Of a DNA stretch of 64,000 nt, positions 35,342-46,265 are shown piece after piece. A model generated the notes under the pieces. The model was not told the DNA's origin. It saw nothing but the letters and a program-made list of their open reading frames with translations, and did no database searches. Within the stretch, counting starts at the first letter, position 1. Each line of letters starts with the position of its first letter. The stretch is from Taxillus chinensis (taxonomy: Eukaryota > Streptophyta > Magnoliopsida > Santalales > Loranthaceae). Position numbers and translations under genes: made by a program. Location: positions 55,601,865 through 55,665,864 of the forward strand of contig CM042090.1 in NCBI GenBank assembly GCA_023512835.1. The letters are read 5' to 3'.

Positions 35342-35388
35342 TTCTGAGATTGAAAGAGTGGGATCTCTACTTAGAACAAGTAGAACTT

Positions 35389-35400
35389 GCTCTGATACCA
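35389..35400 (-). other. Primer-binding site of Sire-2 (initiator tRNA-Met type)
   Basis: On the - strand TGGTATCAGAGC, two bases from the 5' LTR end. Confidence 0.9.
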
Positions 35401-35402
35401 CT

Positions 35403-36658
35403 TGATGGTCCCTTGGAGCCTAGAGGGGGGGTGAATAGGCTCTTATCGAAACTCTTTTCTTTCTCTTAAGATGCAAACACTTATCTAGTTAAGTGATAGA
35501 ATCACTGCGGAAGATAACCAGATAGTGGAAGTATTTTGTTTTATTATCACAAGATAAATACAACAAAATAGAAGCAAGACTCTCTTACACTCTGTTTACA
35601 AATGAACTCACACTCTAGCCAAATTCTATCTCCAAAGATGAAAACACTTGTGCATACACAGAATTAGTCTTTTCTTAACAAATGCACACACGCTCTCCTT
35701 TTCAACTCATTTAATAATGTACAAGTATGAATATTTATACAAAACATTCCTAAGAGACAACCTTGGAACTTGTAGTTCTGGAATGCGTTCAGCACTAACT
35801 ATCCCTCGGTAATCTCTCCGCCTTGACTGCTGCGGATTGTGGAGCTCAAGATCTTGGGTTTGAAGAGTATAAGTGTCTTTGTGAGTTCCCAGATACAATT
35901 AAGGTTGTGTCCACATATCCGGATGATCCACGTGTAAGATTCTTCAGGTTCTCAATAAATTCGTCTTACGTCGGGACGCCACGAGCTGATAACTTCAAAT
36001 GCGGTTGAGTTGAAGCAGTGTCTTCTTGGTCCAGTGTAATTTTCCTTACTCCGTAGCTAATGAAGCTCGGAACCTTACTCCGTGTCAGTGGTTGCTTACT
36101 CCGTATCTATTTAGTACTGGAATCCTTAGTCCGTGTCAGCGCTTCTTTACTCCGCATGTAAGTTCCTTACTCCGTATGTAAGTTCCTTACTCCGTATGTA
36201 AGTTCCTTACTCCGCATGTAAGTTCCTTACTCCGGGCGAGTCTTGAAAAGTCTGATGACTTATTCCGTGTCAGCACTTTCTTACTCCGCATGTAAGTTCC
36301 TTACTCCGTATGTAAGTTCCTTACTCCGTATGTAATTTCCTTACTCCGGGTGAGTAACATATCCGGATTCCTTACTCCGCATCTGGTTTCCTTACTCCGC
36401 ACTTATCCTTTAAGTTCTTAGTCCGTACGAATGTTCCTTATTCCGTATGTATTTGTTACTTGGATATTTACCAAGTGTTTGACGACACTCACTCTTGTCC
36501 GGATCAGGATTATGTATCCTGTCCTTAGCTTTGCTCTCACGAGTGCATTTCTGGATTAGTAGCATATCTTCTGCAATGATCAAATAAACACAAAAGATCT
36601 CAGATCAAATTACATAAGGCTTTATCAGCATTATCCAAATTCTGGGTTTGATCCAACA
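35403..36658 (-). repeat. 5' LTR of Sire-2
   Basis: Complete LTR of 1256 bp with TG...CA ends. It lacks the MITE found in its partner, so the MITE arrived after insertion of Sire-2. The CTTACTCCG array is at about 36045-36410. Confidence 0.93.
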
Positions 36659-36798
36659 CAGACGGTGGCAATTCTGCGTTTGAGGACCTATGCTGAGGTT
36701 GTGGAGACAGCCCGAATAGCTAAGAGGGAGCTGGATGATGGGAGGCAGACCCATCAGGGTCGCCCGTTGCAGGGTGGGTTGGAGCGTGATTCCGGGTC
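36659..36798 (+). pseudogene. Tekay-2 gag, second part
   Basis: Continues the gag frame of 24214 with QTVAILRLRTYAEVVETAR, the usual helical end of the chromovirus gag core. It runs through a charged linker to GGG-TC at 36794-36798, where LARD-2 is inserted. It is short (about 46 codons), free of stops, and directly in frame with both neighbours. Its left five bases are the right-hand duplication of Sire-2. Confidence 0.87.
36794..36798. repeat. Target-site duplication of LARD-2, left copy (GGGTC)
   Basis: GGGTC before the LTR TG, repeated exactly at 45855-45859. Confidence 0.9.
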
Positions 36799-37304
36799 TG
36801 TCACGCCCCAGATTTCCAACCCGAGGAGACCGGAACGTGACCCTCCCTTTATCCGGGTTTGGACAAAGGGGTAGAATACAATATACACTTCACATTTTTT
36901 TTTCCAGAAACCAAAATCACATAATTATTTAATTGAAAACACATGCCTTTATTATGTTTCAAACTTCATTATAATATCTCCCCGCTGGGGTTACAATGCC
37001 TCAACAAAATTACATAATGCAAATAACACAAAACAAAGCCACAGAACAGAACTCTTCCACCTTGGTGTTCCCACCTAACGCCTGTAGGTTCCTGCAAGAA
37101 AACACACCATAGTAGGAGGGGTGAGCATCCACAGCTCAGTAGGGATCATGTCTCCCTAACCCATCCCATGCTCCTAGCATCTACATGCCATGTGTACAAG
37201 TGCGGTGTCGTGTTACAATAATTTCAACAGACATAATAACAACCACATCAACAATTACAATCTTCCACTGCCACACAGGCTAACACTTTAATAACAAGTG
37301 ATTT

Positions 37305-37427
37305 AACCGCCTCTTCAGGCCAAGTTATTTAACCGCCTCTTCAGGCCAAGTGATTTAACCGCCTCTTCAGGCCAAGTGATTTAACCGCCTCTTCAGGCCA
37401 CTGGTTTAACCGCCTCTCAGGCATAGT
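37305..37427 (-). repeat. 26-bp tandem repeat in LARD-2 LTR
   Basis: About five copies of a unit containing AACCGCCTCTTCAGGCC. The other LTR has them at about 43782-43905. At the matching LTR position Tekay-2 and LARD-1 carry a different 38-bp unit. Confidence 0.88.
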
Positions 37428-38319
37428 TTCCACAGCCTCACAGGCTAACACAAAACGGTCCCGGGCTTCCACAGCCACCGGGTGTACAAGCAAACACACA
37501 ACACATAAGGCCATACAGGCATAACATCAAACACTTAATATGCTTAGTCACACGGGAATAACGTCGAACACTTAGCATGCATATATTCACAGGCTCACAA
37601 ACCCAGCCACACAGATATTATTTCAGACACATAATATGCATAGCCTTACAGGCATTATTTCAAACACGTTCTGAGCATACACACAGGCATATTCATATAG
37701 GCATATCCACACCGGCATTTTATCAAACACTTAACATGCACTAACCACCCAACCTCAGAAATCACACCAAAACGCCACTGAAGGCCAACATCCATATAGG
37801 AGATCACACCTATATGGATTACATATGTATATATATAAGCAGGTATAACTCTACAATCTGCCCTAGAACCCTAGGACAGAGGAGGATTTAGGAAGAACAG
37901 AACCCCTACCTCAGGTAAGACGCAACAACGCGGCAACAGTCTGATCCCAAGTCGAACGCCGTCCACCCACGAGACTCTGACCACCCACGCAAGGCGCCTG
38001 GCAGCAACCAGCAACTCCCCTTCCTTCTCTCTCTATAGCTCTCTCTCTCTCTCTCGACGGCCGCGGCGGACATTAGTGAACCCTAAACCTAAAACAGAGA
38101 GCTTCTCCTCCTTATATAGACAACACAACATCAAAACGACGTAGTTTTGATTAAGTGAATCCCAGCATCAAAACGACGTAGTTTTGATCACACAAGTTAG
38201 CACCTTTCCGCACCCATATAGGCCAAAATACTCAGAATTTCAACATGGTCCTTTGGAGAAAGTTCCTTAGAATGTCAAAACCAAGGGAACCATGCAAAAA
38301 TATGCCTGCACGCCAATTT

Positions 38320-38530
38320 GCACGTGAATTCCCCAATTCACGTGCAACTCCATATGCACTCCAAATGCTCTCAAACTTCACCCCTAGCCTCCTTGCATCA
38401 TTTAGAAGACAACCACACTTGCACGTGAATTGGACCCATATCACGTGCACCTCACATACATGTCCATTTGGCCTGAAACTTCTGTGGTAGATAGAGGACA
38501 CCATTCTAAGCATCTTTCCTTCTGCACGTG
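38320..38530 (-). promoter_or_regulatory. Cluster of five G-boxes and a hairpin in LARD-2 LTR
   Basis: CACGTG at 38321, 38339, 38422, 38442 and 38525. The first two form an inverted repeat (GCACGTGAATT, 4-base loop, AATTCACGTGC; 38320-38345). G-boxes bind plant bZIP and bHLH factors. Lying upstream of the LTR TATA box, they may act as an enhancer; this is inference. Confidence 0.6.
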
Positions 38531-41500
38531 AATTCATTGGAGTCCATTTACTAGGTCAAAATCTAGAAAAACTCTACTCAGAAGGTAAAACTGACTAACT
38601 CAAGGTACGGGTCCTTACATCCTCTCCCCCTTAAGACTTTTCGTCCTCGAAAAGAAATGACATACGAGGAAAACAAACACAAGCTACCCATTTGCCACAC
38701 GGCGAGCCACAACACCCAAATGGGTCATACACCACACACAGCACAACAGCACATAACAGTACCACCATAATCCATAACCCCAATAATGCATATAACACAT
38801 GTCCGCATGTCACGAATACACATCTCAAATAAGAACACATGTCTTTAAAAGACAACACAAATACACCAACTAATACAAGAAAACACATCACAAGAAAACA
38901 CATCACTATCCCTTGGCCAACAGCCACCTCCCACGCTTAAGATTGTTCGTCATCGAACAATTCCGGGTGCTGCTCACGCATCACGGACTTACGTTCCCAT
39001 GTCTCCTTCGCAGGACATGCCGTCCTCGAAAAGACAACACACCTTCCATAACGCACAAGCTGACGCACCTTGCCCACAACCATCCACATACCTGCGACTG
39101 AAGATATCACACCATAACACACATGAAGGCACGTACCCACCGACCCAATAAAACACAGCATGATAGGGAAACACATATTCTAATCTCACAAACAACCCTT
39201 GTTCTCCTCACCTAACACATGTCACAAGTATTCACGCCACGACGGTGTACAACATATACGCCCATCCCCAACACGTACGTTTAACAAATCACATCATAAA
39301 CACCACTACAAAGAACAAAGCACAAATAAAACACTACTACACGTTTAACGTTCCACTGCCCACTCACTAACACCATACAAACTCATCCGCAGGGAGTTTC
39401 CTCACAACCATCCCACCTTTGGACTTTTCGTCCCCGAAAAGAGAAACCAAGTAGTAAACAACGCGAAAAGATCAAAGCAACACATAATGTAGTCATTACC
39501 ACAAATGTTGGAGATGCCAACTCGTGGCACGATGGGACCAACACTCCACAACGTAAAATACCCAACAATTGGGATTTGAAGTCAACGCAGCCTCAGCCCA
39601 TAGGTAGACCTCACCCTAACAACAAGCACAATGAGGTCACAATGAAACACAAACAAATAGGACAGCATTATGCAAACCACAATCACATTCCCACACAGGG
39701 AGCTCACCTCAGCAGCACCATCATCACTGCGAAAACCACCTCACTCAAGCAAGGAACATTGAAACCCCACCAACACCAATGGTGACGCAGAACGGAGTAC
39801 AAGCCTAGACACAGAAACACGAGAATGGAGTGTGCCCTTAACCACTCGGTCGCAGTCAACCTGGCGCCCAACGGAGTCCAAGGATGCACTAAAAATAGTA
39901 AATGCAGCACCACACACACAACCATGGTGAGACCAAAACCCACTATCGGGCTATCACTAGTCACCGACTTTGAGAATCGACCTCCTTGATCACGGTCAAA
40001 CAGAGATCCGCCAAGGTCCCACACAGCCTTCACAACTGAGGCTTACCATACAGCCCAAGAGATAATGCCTTACCAAGTCAGCAGACAGACCACGCGATAG
40101 GAATCCCTTGACGCCAAGTAGCTATGAACATCATAGTCCCCCCCCACACTGAAAACTCTCCTATCTGCAACCTGACCACAATGGAATCCTCTATGTCACC
40201 ATTCATAGGTCACAAGAAAATCCCTTGCCTCTAAGACATACTCCACCTCATGGCCCACCAACTCCGTTATATCAACTATTACGTTTTATCTCAACACACC
40301 AGCAAAACACTCAAATGGATCAAGAAATACTCAGGCTCTAGCCGCAGCTTAATATGGTCACTGCAATTCCTCCGGGTAGGCACAAGAAACGGGACATGCA
40401 AACTCCTTATTCGGGACATTCACGTAGCTTCCAAACACACCAACACTTTGATGGCATGGACCATCTCACTTACCGCATCAAAACGCACACGAAAGACTTT
40501 CAAGAAGAACATATGTAGCCTGAGGACCCCATGATAGTCGCAGGACACAAACCTCCCCCAAAGGGGTAGCACTAATACCCCTTACAAGCAAAAACTCACA
40601 TCTGACTCCATCCTGTGAATCACAACTCATCAATACTTTCACACTTTAACTTAGCATGCCATCACATGTGATAAGGAATAACATCAACATTACACATAAC
40701 ACCCCTCTTCATCCCACACCACACCTAATATGCGCAGGCATCACCTCCTACTCCTTTGCATATGAATGCCACGAGACCCACACATAAGAACTTTGCTATA
40801 CCCCTTTACACATATGTAACACACACAACAAAACAAGGCAACCACAACACACGAAATAAACTACCGCGTAGAACACATGTAAGAGAGGACATACTAGCCC
40901 CCACCTCCTCGCCTCTTTTAAGCCTATTACCCACACGACATGGATTAACGGAATGGTCCTACCACCAGGAGTACATCCTCAACCCCTCGGAAGGTGTCTC
41001 CCAATTATGAGGAAAAACCCAAACAAGGCCTGCCCAATCTCACTCGCTTGCACTGCTTGACTGATTGGGTTCACCGGGCACGATCCTATAAACTCACTCG
41101 TAACCTAGTTCCGGAACTCATCACATTTTTATACATACGCAAACCCATTTCACCACATATCCTATGAACATTACCCAAGGTCTTTCACACACCACCAGCA
41201 TGACACGTGGTCAATGTTTGGCCACCCAAGAATTTGCAGCCATCTCCACAGGACACCCATAAGAATCTTAAAACCACATACCACTCTCGCCAATCAATTT
41301 AGATTTCAATGACTCAAGGGGTGGGTTATACTAGTGGCAATTTCCTCCCTCAACCTTGACACTTGGAAAGGTTACCCGAAGAACATCCTTCTTAAGTAGC
41401 ACATCTACGAAAACCTCTACTCACATGAAAACACATTTCTATTACTCAAGGTTGCCACAGCGGGGTCACACACTACCCACAAGCCACTAACTCATGCCTC

Positions 41501-42189
41501 CAGCTTCCTAGGCTAGCTAGGCCAGAGGTAATCTCGCCTACGCTAGAGTATTAGGGGTAACACAGTAACATTTATTACTTTCCTCACACACGGGCGCCCA
41601 AAATTGACTACCACACAAAGATACAATTAACACTTTAGACCACATTAAAACCACCAACTGTTTATAACCATTAGTAATTTATTAGTCTTTTGGTATCATA
41701 TATTTATTTTTATTTATTTTACTCATTTATTCTCTAGTAGGTCCCCAACTACGTCCATCCAAATGGTAACTCAAACGACCTTCTAAGCCTCACCTAACAT
41801 AAAACAGTGGCTCAAGAGCCCACCCAAGTAAAAATATCCCTCTATCACAAGTGTCTTAATTAAATTGCTAGAAACGCAACAATCAAAGGTTCACCCAGCC
41901 TCACCTAATCCTCCACGAGACTCAACCGATCACTATCATTAAAGGAATATGATACCACCACTAAACAGAAATCTTAACACGCAAGAATCAAAATCGTACC
42001 CTTGACTAAGGAAAGTTCTGCCATGCTCTCCTCCTAGCCTCACTTGAATTTTGCTTTATCCCTAGCTCGTTGAGCCAGTCTTCTAGCACCATGACTTGTT
42101 TTTCCAAAACAGGCTGTCTAGAGATGTCCTACTTTCCAATGTCCCGGTTGTCCACTGCAAGAACAACCCCTTTGGGAAACTGCTCTCTA

Positions 42190-42453
42190 CCTCTTGAGCC
42201 CCTTCCTGCTGATCAGGACAACTATGCTTCACCCAAGATCCCCCCGATGATGTGGGTTGATAGCTCTCGACGTACCTCGCTCTTAATCAGTTGTCGAATC
42301 TCATCCTTCAACTCTTGAATTACCAGGCTTAAGATGCCAACCTTTGGATCATTACTTACATCCTGCAGCTCTCCCACTTGCCCAGCCTGGGGGGGCGGGC
42401 TTCTTTGCTACCTCAATAGTCGTACCGGTCACAATTTTTTTTTTTGGAGACAT
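42190..42453 (-). pseudogene. Possible gag-like remnant in LARD-2
   Basis: ATG at 42453 opens MSPKKKIVTGTTIEVAKK and stops after about 33 codons. In a shifted frame (indel likely in the C7 run near 42390) the sequence continues as a charged helical stretch (VIQELKDEIRQLIKSEVRREL). This resembles the N-terminal, coiled-coil type start of gag proteins but not the MPPRR start of Tekay-2. A weak call, based on position downstream of the primer-binding site. Confidence 0.3.
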
Positions 42454-43265
42454 TGGCTCCACGAAAAGGCAGCGCTCTAGGTTATCACTCCATAATCTCA
42501 ACAATCGCGAGACCACTACCGACTAAGTAGCTTAAGCTATGACACGCATTATTACCACACAAGTCTATAGGTTCACATTTAACAGACTATACCAATTTTA
42601 CATTCCATTGCATTGCTCATAACCACGCTTATTTCACACAGTACCAAGCAAATCACATGCTCAACCATTCACAGAACACCAAACAAATCACATTTATTTT
42701 TTTTTATTTTTTTTTTATTTTTGTTAACAGGTCACAAGCCTCAAGTTTCCAAGCACACAGTTTCACTTCCACAATTTCTTTTCCATGTTTCCATGCTCAA
42801 ATCATCACAAAATTTCAGAGTTGCACAATTGAAACTTTATCATGTTCAAACCTTTTATCCATGCAATTACACACACTGCACACATTTCAGTTCTCATTAA
42901 ACCACATTGCACAAACATCCATTCCATAAGCACACAGTTCAGTTAAACAAGGACCTTTCCTTGTAGTCATGCTCAAGGTACTTCAAATAAAATCAGAGTT
43001 GCACAGTTCTCACCTTATCACATTATTCATATTTTTTCTTTTATCACAATTAAAATTTTCACAGGTATCCACACCTTCACATACAACAACCAATGCAACT
43101 AGTGCCCTAATGCCAATGCATGCAAATCCTACCACAAGACTGGACTACCCCAAGTACACCTTGGAGGCTCCAAGAGGACCGTGTTGATCAGGCACGTCCC
43201 TCCAGGCTCCTCCAAAGGACCCAAGATAACCAAGTCCGCCCACTACCCTAGGCCAACTAGACCAT

Positions 43266-43277
43266 GCTCTGATACCA
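43266..43277 (-). other. Primer-binding site of LARD-2 (initiator tRNA-Met type)
   Basis: On the - strand TGGTATCAGAGC, three bases from the LTR at 43281. This keeps LARD-2 primable although it encodes nothing. Confidence 0.9.
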
Positions 43278-43280
43278 TAT

Positions 43281-45099
43281 TGTCACGCCCCAGATTTCCA
43301 ACCCGAGGAGACCGGAACGTGACCCTCCCTTTATCCGGGTTTGGACAAAGGGGTAGAATACAATATACACTTCACATTTTTTTTTTCCAGAAACCAAAAT
43401 CACATAATTATTTAATTGAAAACACATGCCTTTATTATGTTTCAAACTTCATTATAATATCTCCCCGCTGGGGTTACAATGCCTCAACAAAATTACATAA
43501 TGCAAATAACACAAAACAAAGCCACAAAACGGAACTCTTCCACCTTGGTGTTCCCACCTAACGCCTGTAGGTTCCTGCAAGAAAACACACCATAGTAGGA
43601 GGGGTGAGCATCCACAGCTCAGTAGGGATCATGTCTCCCCAACCCATCCCATGCTCCTAGCATCTACATGCCATGTGTACAAGTGCGGTGTCGTGTTACA
43701 ATAATTTCAACAGACATAATAACAACCACATCAACAATTACAATCTTCCACTGCCACACAGGCTAACACTTTAATAAAAAGTGATTTAACCGCCTCTTCA
43801 GGCCAAGTTATTTAACCGCCTCTTCAGGCCAAGTGATTTAACCACCTCTTCAGGCCAAGTGATTTAACCGCCTCTTCAGGCCACTGGTTTAACCGCCTCT
43901 CAGGCATAGTTTCCACAGCCTCACAGGCTAACACAAAACGGTCCCGGGCTTCCACCCCACCGGGTGTACAAGCAAACACACAACACATAAGGCCATACAG
44001 GCATAACATCAAACACTTAATATGCTTAGTCATACGGGAATAACGTCGAACACTTAGCATGCATATATTCACAGGCTCACAAACCCAGCCACACAGATAT
44101 TATTTCAGACACATAATATGCATAGCCTCACAGGCATTATTTCAAACACGTTCTGAGCATACACACAGGCATATTCATATAGGCATATCCACACCGGCAT
44201 TTTATCAAACACTTAACATGCACTAACCACCCAACCTCAGAAATCACACCAAAACGCTACTAAAGGCCAACATCCATATAGGAGATCACACCTATATGGA
44301 TTACATATGTATATATATAAGCAGGTATAACTCTACAATCTGCCCTAGAACCCTAGGACAGAGGAGGATTTAGGAAGAACAGAACCCCTACCTCAGGTAA
44401 GACGCAACAACGCGGCAACAGTCTGATCCCAAGTCGAACGCCGTCCACCCACGAGACTCTGACCACCCACGCAAGGCGCCTGGCAGCAACCAGCAACTCC
44501 CCTTCCTTCTCTCTCTATAGCTCTCTCTCTCTCTACGACGGCTGCAGCAGCTGAAGTGAACCCTAAACCTAAAACAGAGAGCTTCTCCTCCTTATATAGA
44601 CAACACAACATCAAAACGACGTAGTTTTGATTAAGTGAATCCCAGCATCAAAACGACGTAGTTTTGATCACACAAGTTAGCACCTTTCCGCACCCATATA
44701 GGCCAAAATACTCAGAATTTCAACATGGTCCTTTGGAGAAAGTTCCTTAGAATGTCAAAACCAAGGGAACCATGCAAAAATATGCCTGCACGTCAATTTG
44801 CACGTGAATTCCCCAATTCACGTGCAACTCCATATGCACTCCAAATGCTCTCAAACTTCACCCCTAGCCTCCTTGCATCATTTAGAAGACAACCACACTT
44901 GCACGTGAATTGGACCCATATCACGTGCACCTCACATACATGTCCATTTGGCCTGAAACTTCTGTGGTAGATAGAGGACACCATTCTAAGCATCTTTCCT
45001 TTTGCACGTGAATTCATTGGAGTCCATTTACTAGGTCAAAATCTAGAAAAACTCTACTCAGAAGGTAAAACTGACTAACTCAAGGTACGGGTCCTTACA
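43281..45099 (-). repeat. Inner LTR of LARD-2
   Basis: Begins (on the - strand) TGTAAGGACCCG at 45099 and ends GGGGCGTGACA at 43281. It is followed on its outer side not by host DNA but by LARD internal sequence with polypurine tract (45100-45115). Confidence 0.93.
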
Positions 45100-45854
45100 T
45101 CCTCTCCCCCTTAAGACTTTTCGTCCTCGAAAAGAAATGACATACGAGGAAAACAAACACAAGCTACCCATTTGCCACACGGCGAGCCACAACACCCAAA
45201 TGGGTCATACACCACACACAGCACAACAGCACATAACAGTACCACCATAATCCATAACCCCAATAATGCATATAACACATGTCCGCATGTCACGAATACA
45301 CATCTCAAATAAGAACACATGTCTTTAAAAGACAACACAAATACACCAACTAATACAAGAAAACACATCACAAGAAAACACATCACTATCCCTTGGCTAA
45401 CAGCCACCTCCCACGCTTAAGATTGTTCGTCATCGAACAATTCCGGGTGCTGCTCACGCATCACGGACTTACGTTCCCATGTCTCCTTCCAGGACATGCC
45501 GTCCTCGAAAAGACAACACACCTTCCATAACGCACAAGCTGACGCACCTTGCCCACAACCATCCACATACCTGCGACTGAAGATATCACACCATAACACA
45601 CATGAAGGCACATACCCACCGACCCAATAAAACACAGCATGATAGGGAAACACATATTCTAATCTCACAAACAACCCTTGTTCTCCTCACCTAACACATG
45701 TCACAAGTATTCACGCCACGACGGTGTACGACATATACGCCCATCCCCAACACGTACGTTTAACAAAGCACAAATAAAACACTACTACACGTTTAACGTT
45801 CCACTGCCCACTCACTGACACCATACAAACTCATCCGCAGGGAGTTTCCTCACA
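45100..45854 (-). repeat. Extra partial 3' internal segment of LARD-2
   Basis: 755 bp that repeats 38620 to about 39403 (polypurine tract, untranslated tail, pol C-terminal codons), with a 30-base gap near 45770 and few substitutions. It ends at TCCTCACA, after which the GGGTC duplication and Tekay-2 gag begin. On the - strand the end reads TGTGAGGA, against TGTAAGGA at a real LTR end. Confidence 0.9.
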
Positions 45855-45859
45855 GGGTC
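45855..45859. repeat. Target-site duplication of LARD-2, right copy (GGGTC)
   Basis: Matches 36794-36798. The Tekay-2 gag frame continues from it without shift. Confidence 0.9.
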
Positions 45860-46265
45860 CAAGCGGCCCAAGACTGAGGAAAGGGATAGCAGTTCTTTCC
45901 GCAGCCGGGGACAACCATCAGTGCCCCCAGGGAGGTCTAGCTTTGGCGGTAGCAGACAAGAAGGTCCGGCAGGAGGACTCCCCAGCGGTTGTCATTGCTG
46001 TGGGGAGCAAGGCTACTTCAAGAGGGAGTGTCCCAAGAAGAACTGGCGATGCAATTGTTGTGGACGAGAAGGCCATTTGAGCCGGATTTGCCAGAGTAGC
46101 AACAAGGGAGTTGGAGGCATGGCATCCAGCATGAGGAGTGACGCTAGCTTCCGTGCACCAGTTAAGAGACCAGCTCATCAGTGGCAGGCCAGTCAGGCAG
46201 GATCCAGTCAAACCCGACCTCAGGGGAGGCCAAAGCGACAGCAGGCTGATGCTAGAGGCAGTTAG
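45860..46265 (+). pseudogene. Tekay-2 gag, third part: nucleocapsid with two zinc knuckles
   Basis: In frame with 36798. A basic, Arg/Ser/Gly-rich region leads to two knuckles in tandem: CHCCGEQGYFKREC, where the usual His is Tyr, and CNCCGREGHLSRIC, which is canonical. They would bind element RNA during packaging. A Gln/Arg-rich tail follows. TAG at 46263-46265 separates it from protease in the same frame. Since Tekay elements normally encode one gag-pol polyprotein, this TAG is probably a nonsense mutation. A read-through stop is an alternative I cannot exclude. Confidence 0.87.

Larger units (their letters stand above)
24215..36658 (-). mobile_element. Sire-2: Ty1/copia Sirevirus-type element with third ORF
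   Basis: LTRs 24215-25621 (3', truncated and carrying a MITE) and 35403-36658 (5') flank, on the - strand, gag (35341 to about 33300), pol (about 33005-29654), a spacer with repeated polypurine motifs, and a third ORF (27975-25622). Organisation and sequence match Sire-1. Unlike Sire-1 it keeps protease and integrase. A deletion at an ATGATC microhomology (25616-25621) removed the end of the third ORF, the adjacent polypurine tract and about 77 bp of the 3' LTR. It lies in the gag of Tekay-2. Confidence 0.93.
36799..38619 (-). repeat. 3' LTR of LARD-2
   Basis: Nearly identical to 43281-45099 (only scattered differences), so a young pair. It holds a five-copy 26-bp repeat (about 37311-37427), five CACGTG motifs (38321-38530), ACGT palindromes and a TATA box (38111-38118, - strand). 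Confidence 0.94.
38620..43280 (-). other. LARD-2 internal region, largely non-coding
   Basis: 4661 bp from primer-binding site to polypurine tract without protease, RT, RNase H or integrase motifs in any frame. The 3' end keeps the last ~20 codons of Tekay pol (TWERKSVMREQHPELFDDEQS in part, about 38937-39005) and the following untranslated tail. The part 38840-41460 is shared with LARD-1. A short gag-like start is near 42453. T-rich and A-rich low-complexity stretches occur at about 42690-42725. Confidence 0.82.
36799..45854 (-). mobile_element. LARD-2: non-autonomous gypsy element with an aberrant 5' end
   Basis: On the - strand: a partial 3' internal segment (45854-45100), an LTR (45099-43281), a 4.66-kb internal region with almost no coding capacity (43280-38620) and an LTR (38619-36799). 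The unit is flanked by GGGTC duplications and the host gag frame is intact around it. The extra 755-bp segment copies the internal region next to the 3' LTR (38620 to about 39403). So the insertion looks like a tandem dimer lacking its outer 5' LTR, or an integration from an internal end. Confidence 0.9.

Noticed and set aside
36665..36932. Two short frames reading from Tekay-2 gag into the LARD-2 LTR
   Set aside because: Fusion frames created by the insertion. The real gag continues at 45860.
38631..39195. Cys/Val-rich frames near both LARD-2 internal ends (also 45111-45674)
   Set aside because: They overlap the polypurine tract and untranslated tail. Only the final ~20 codons match pol; the rest is GT-rich non-coding sequence.
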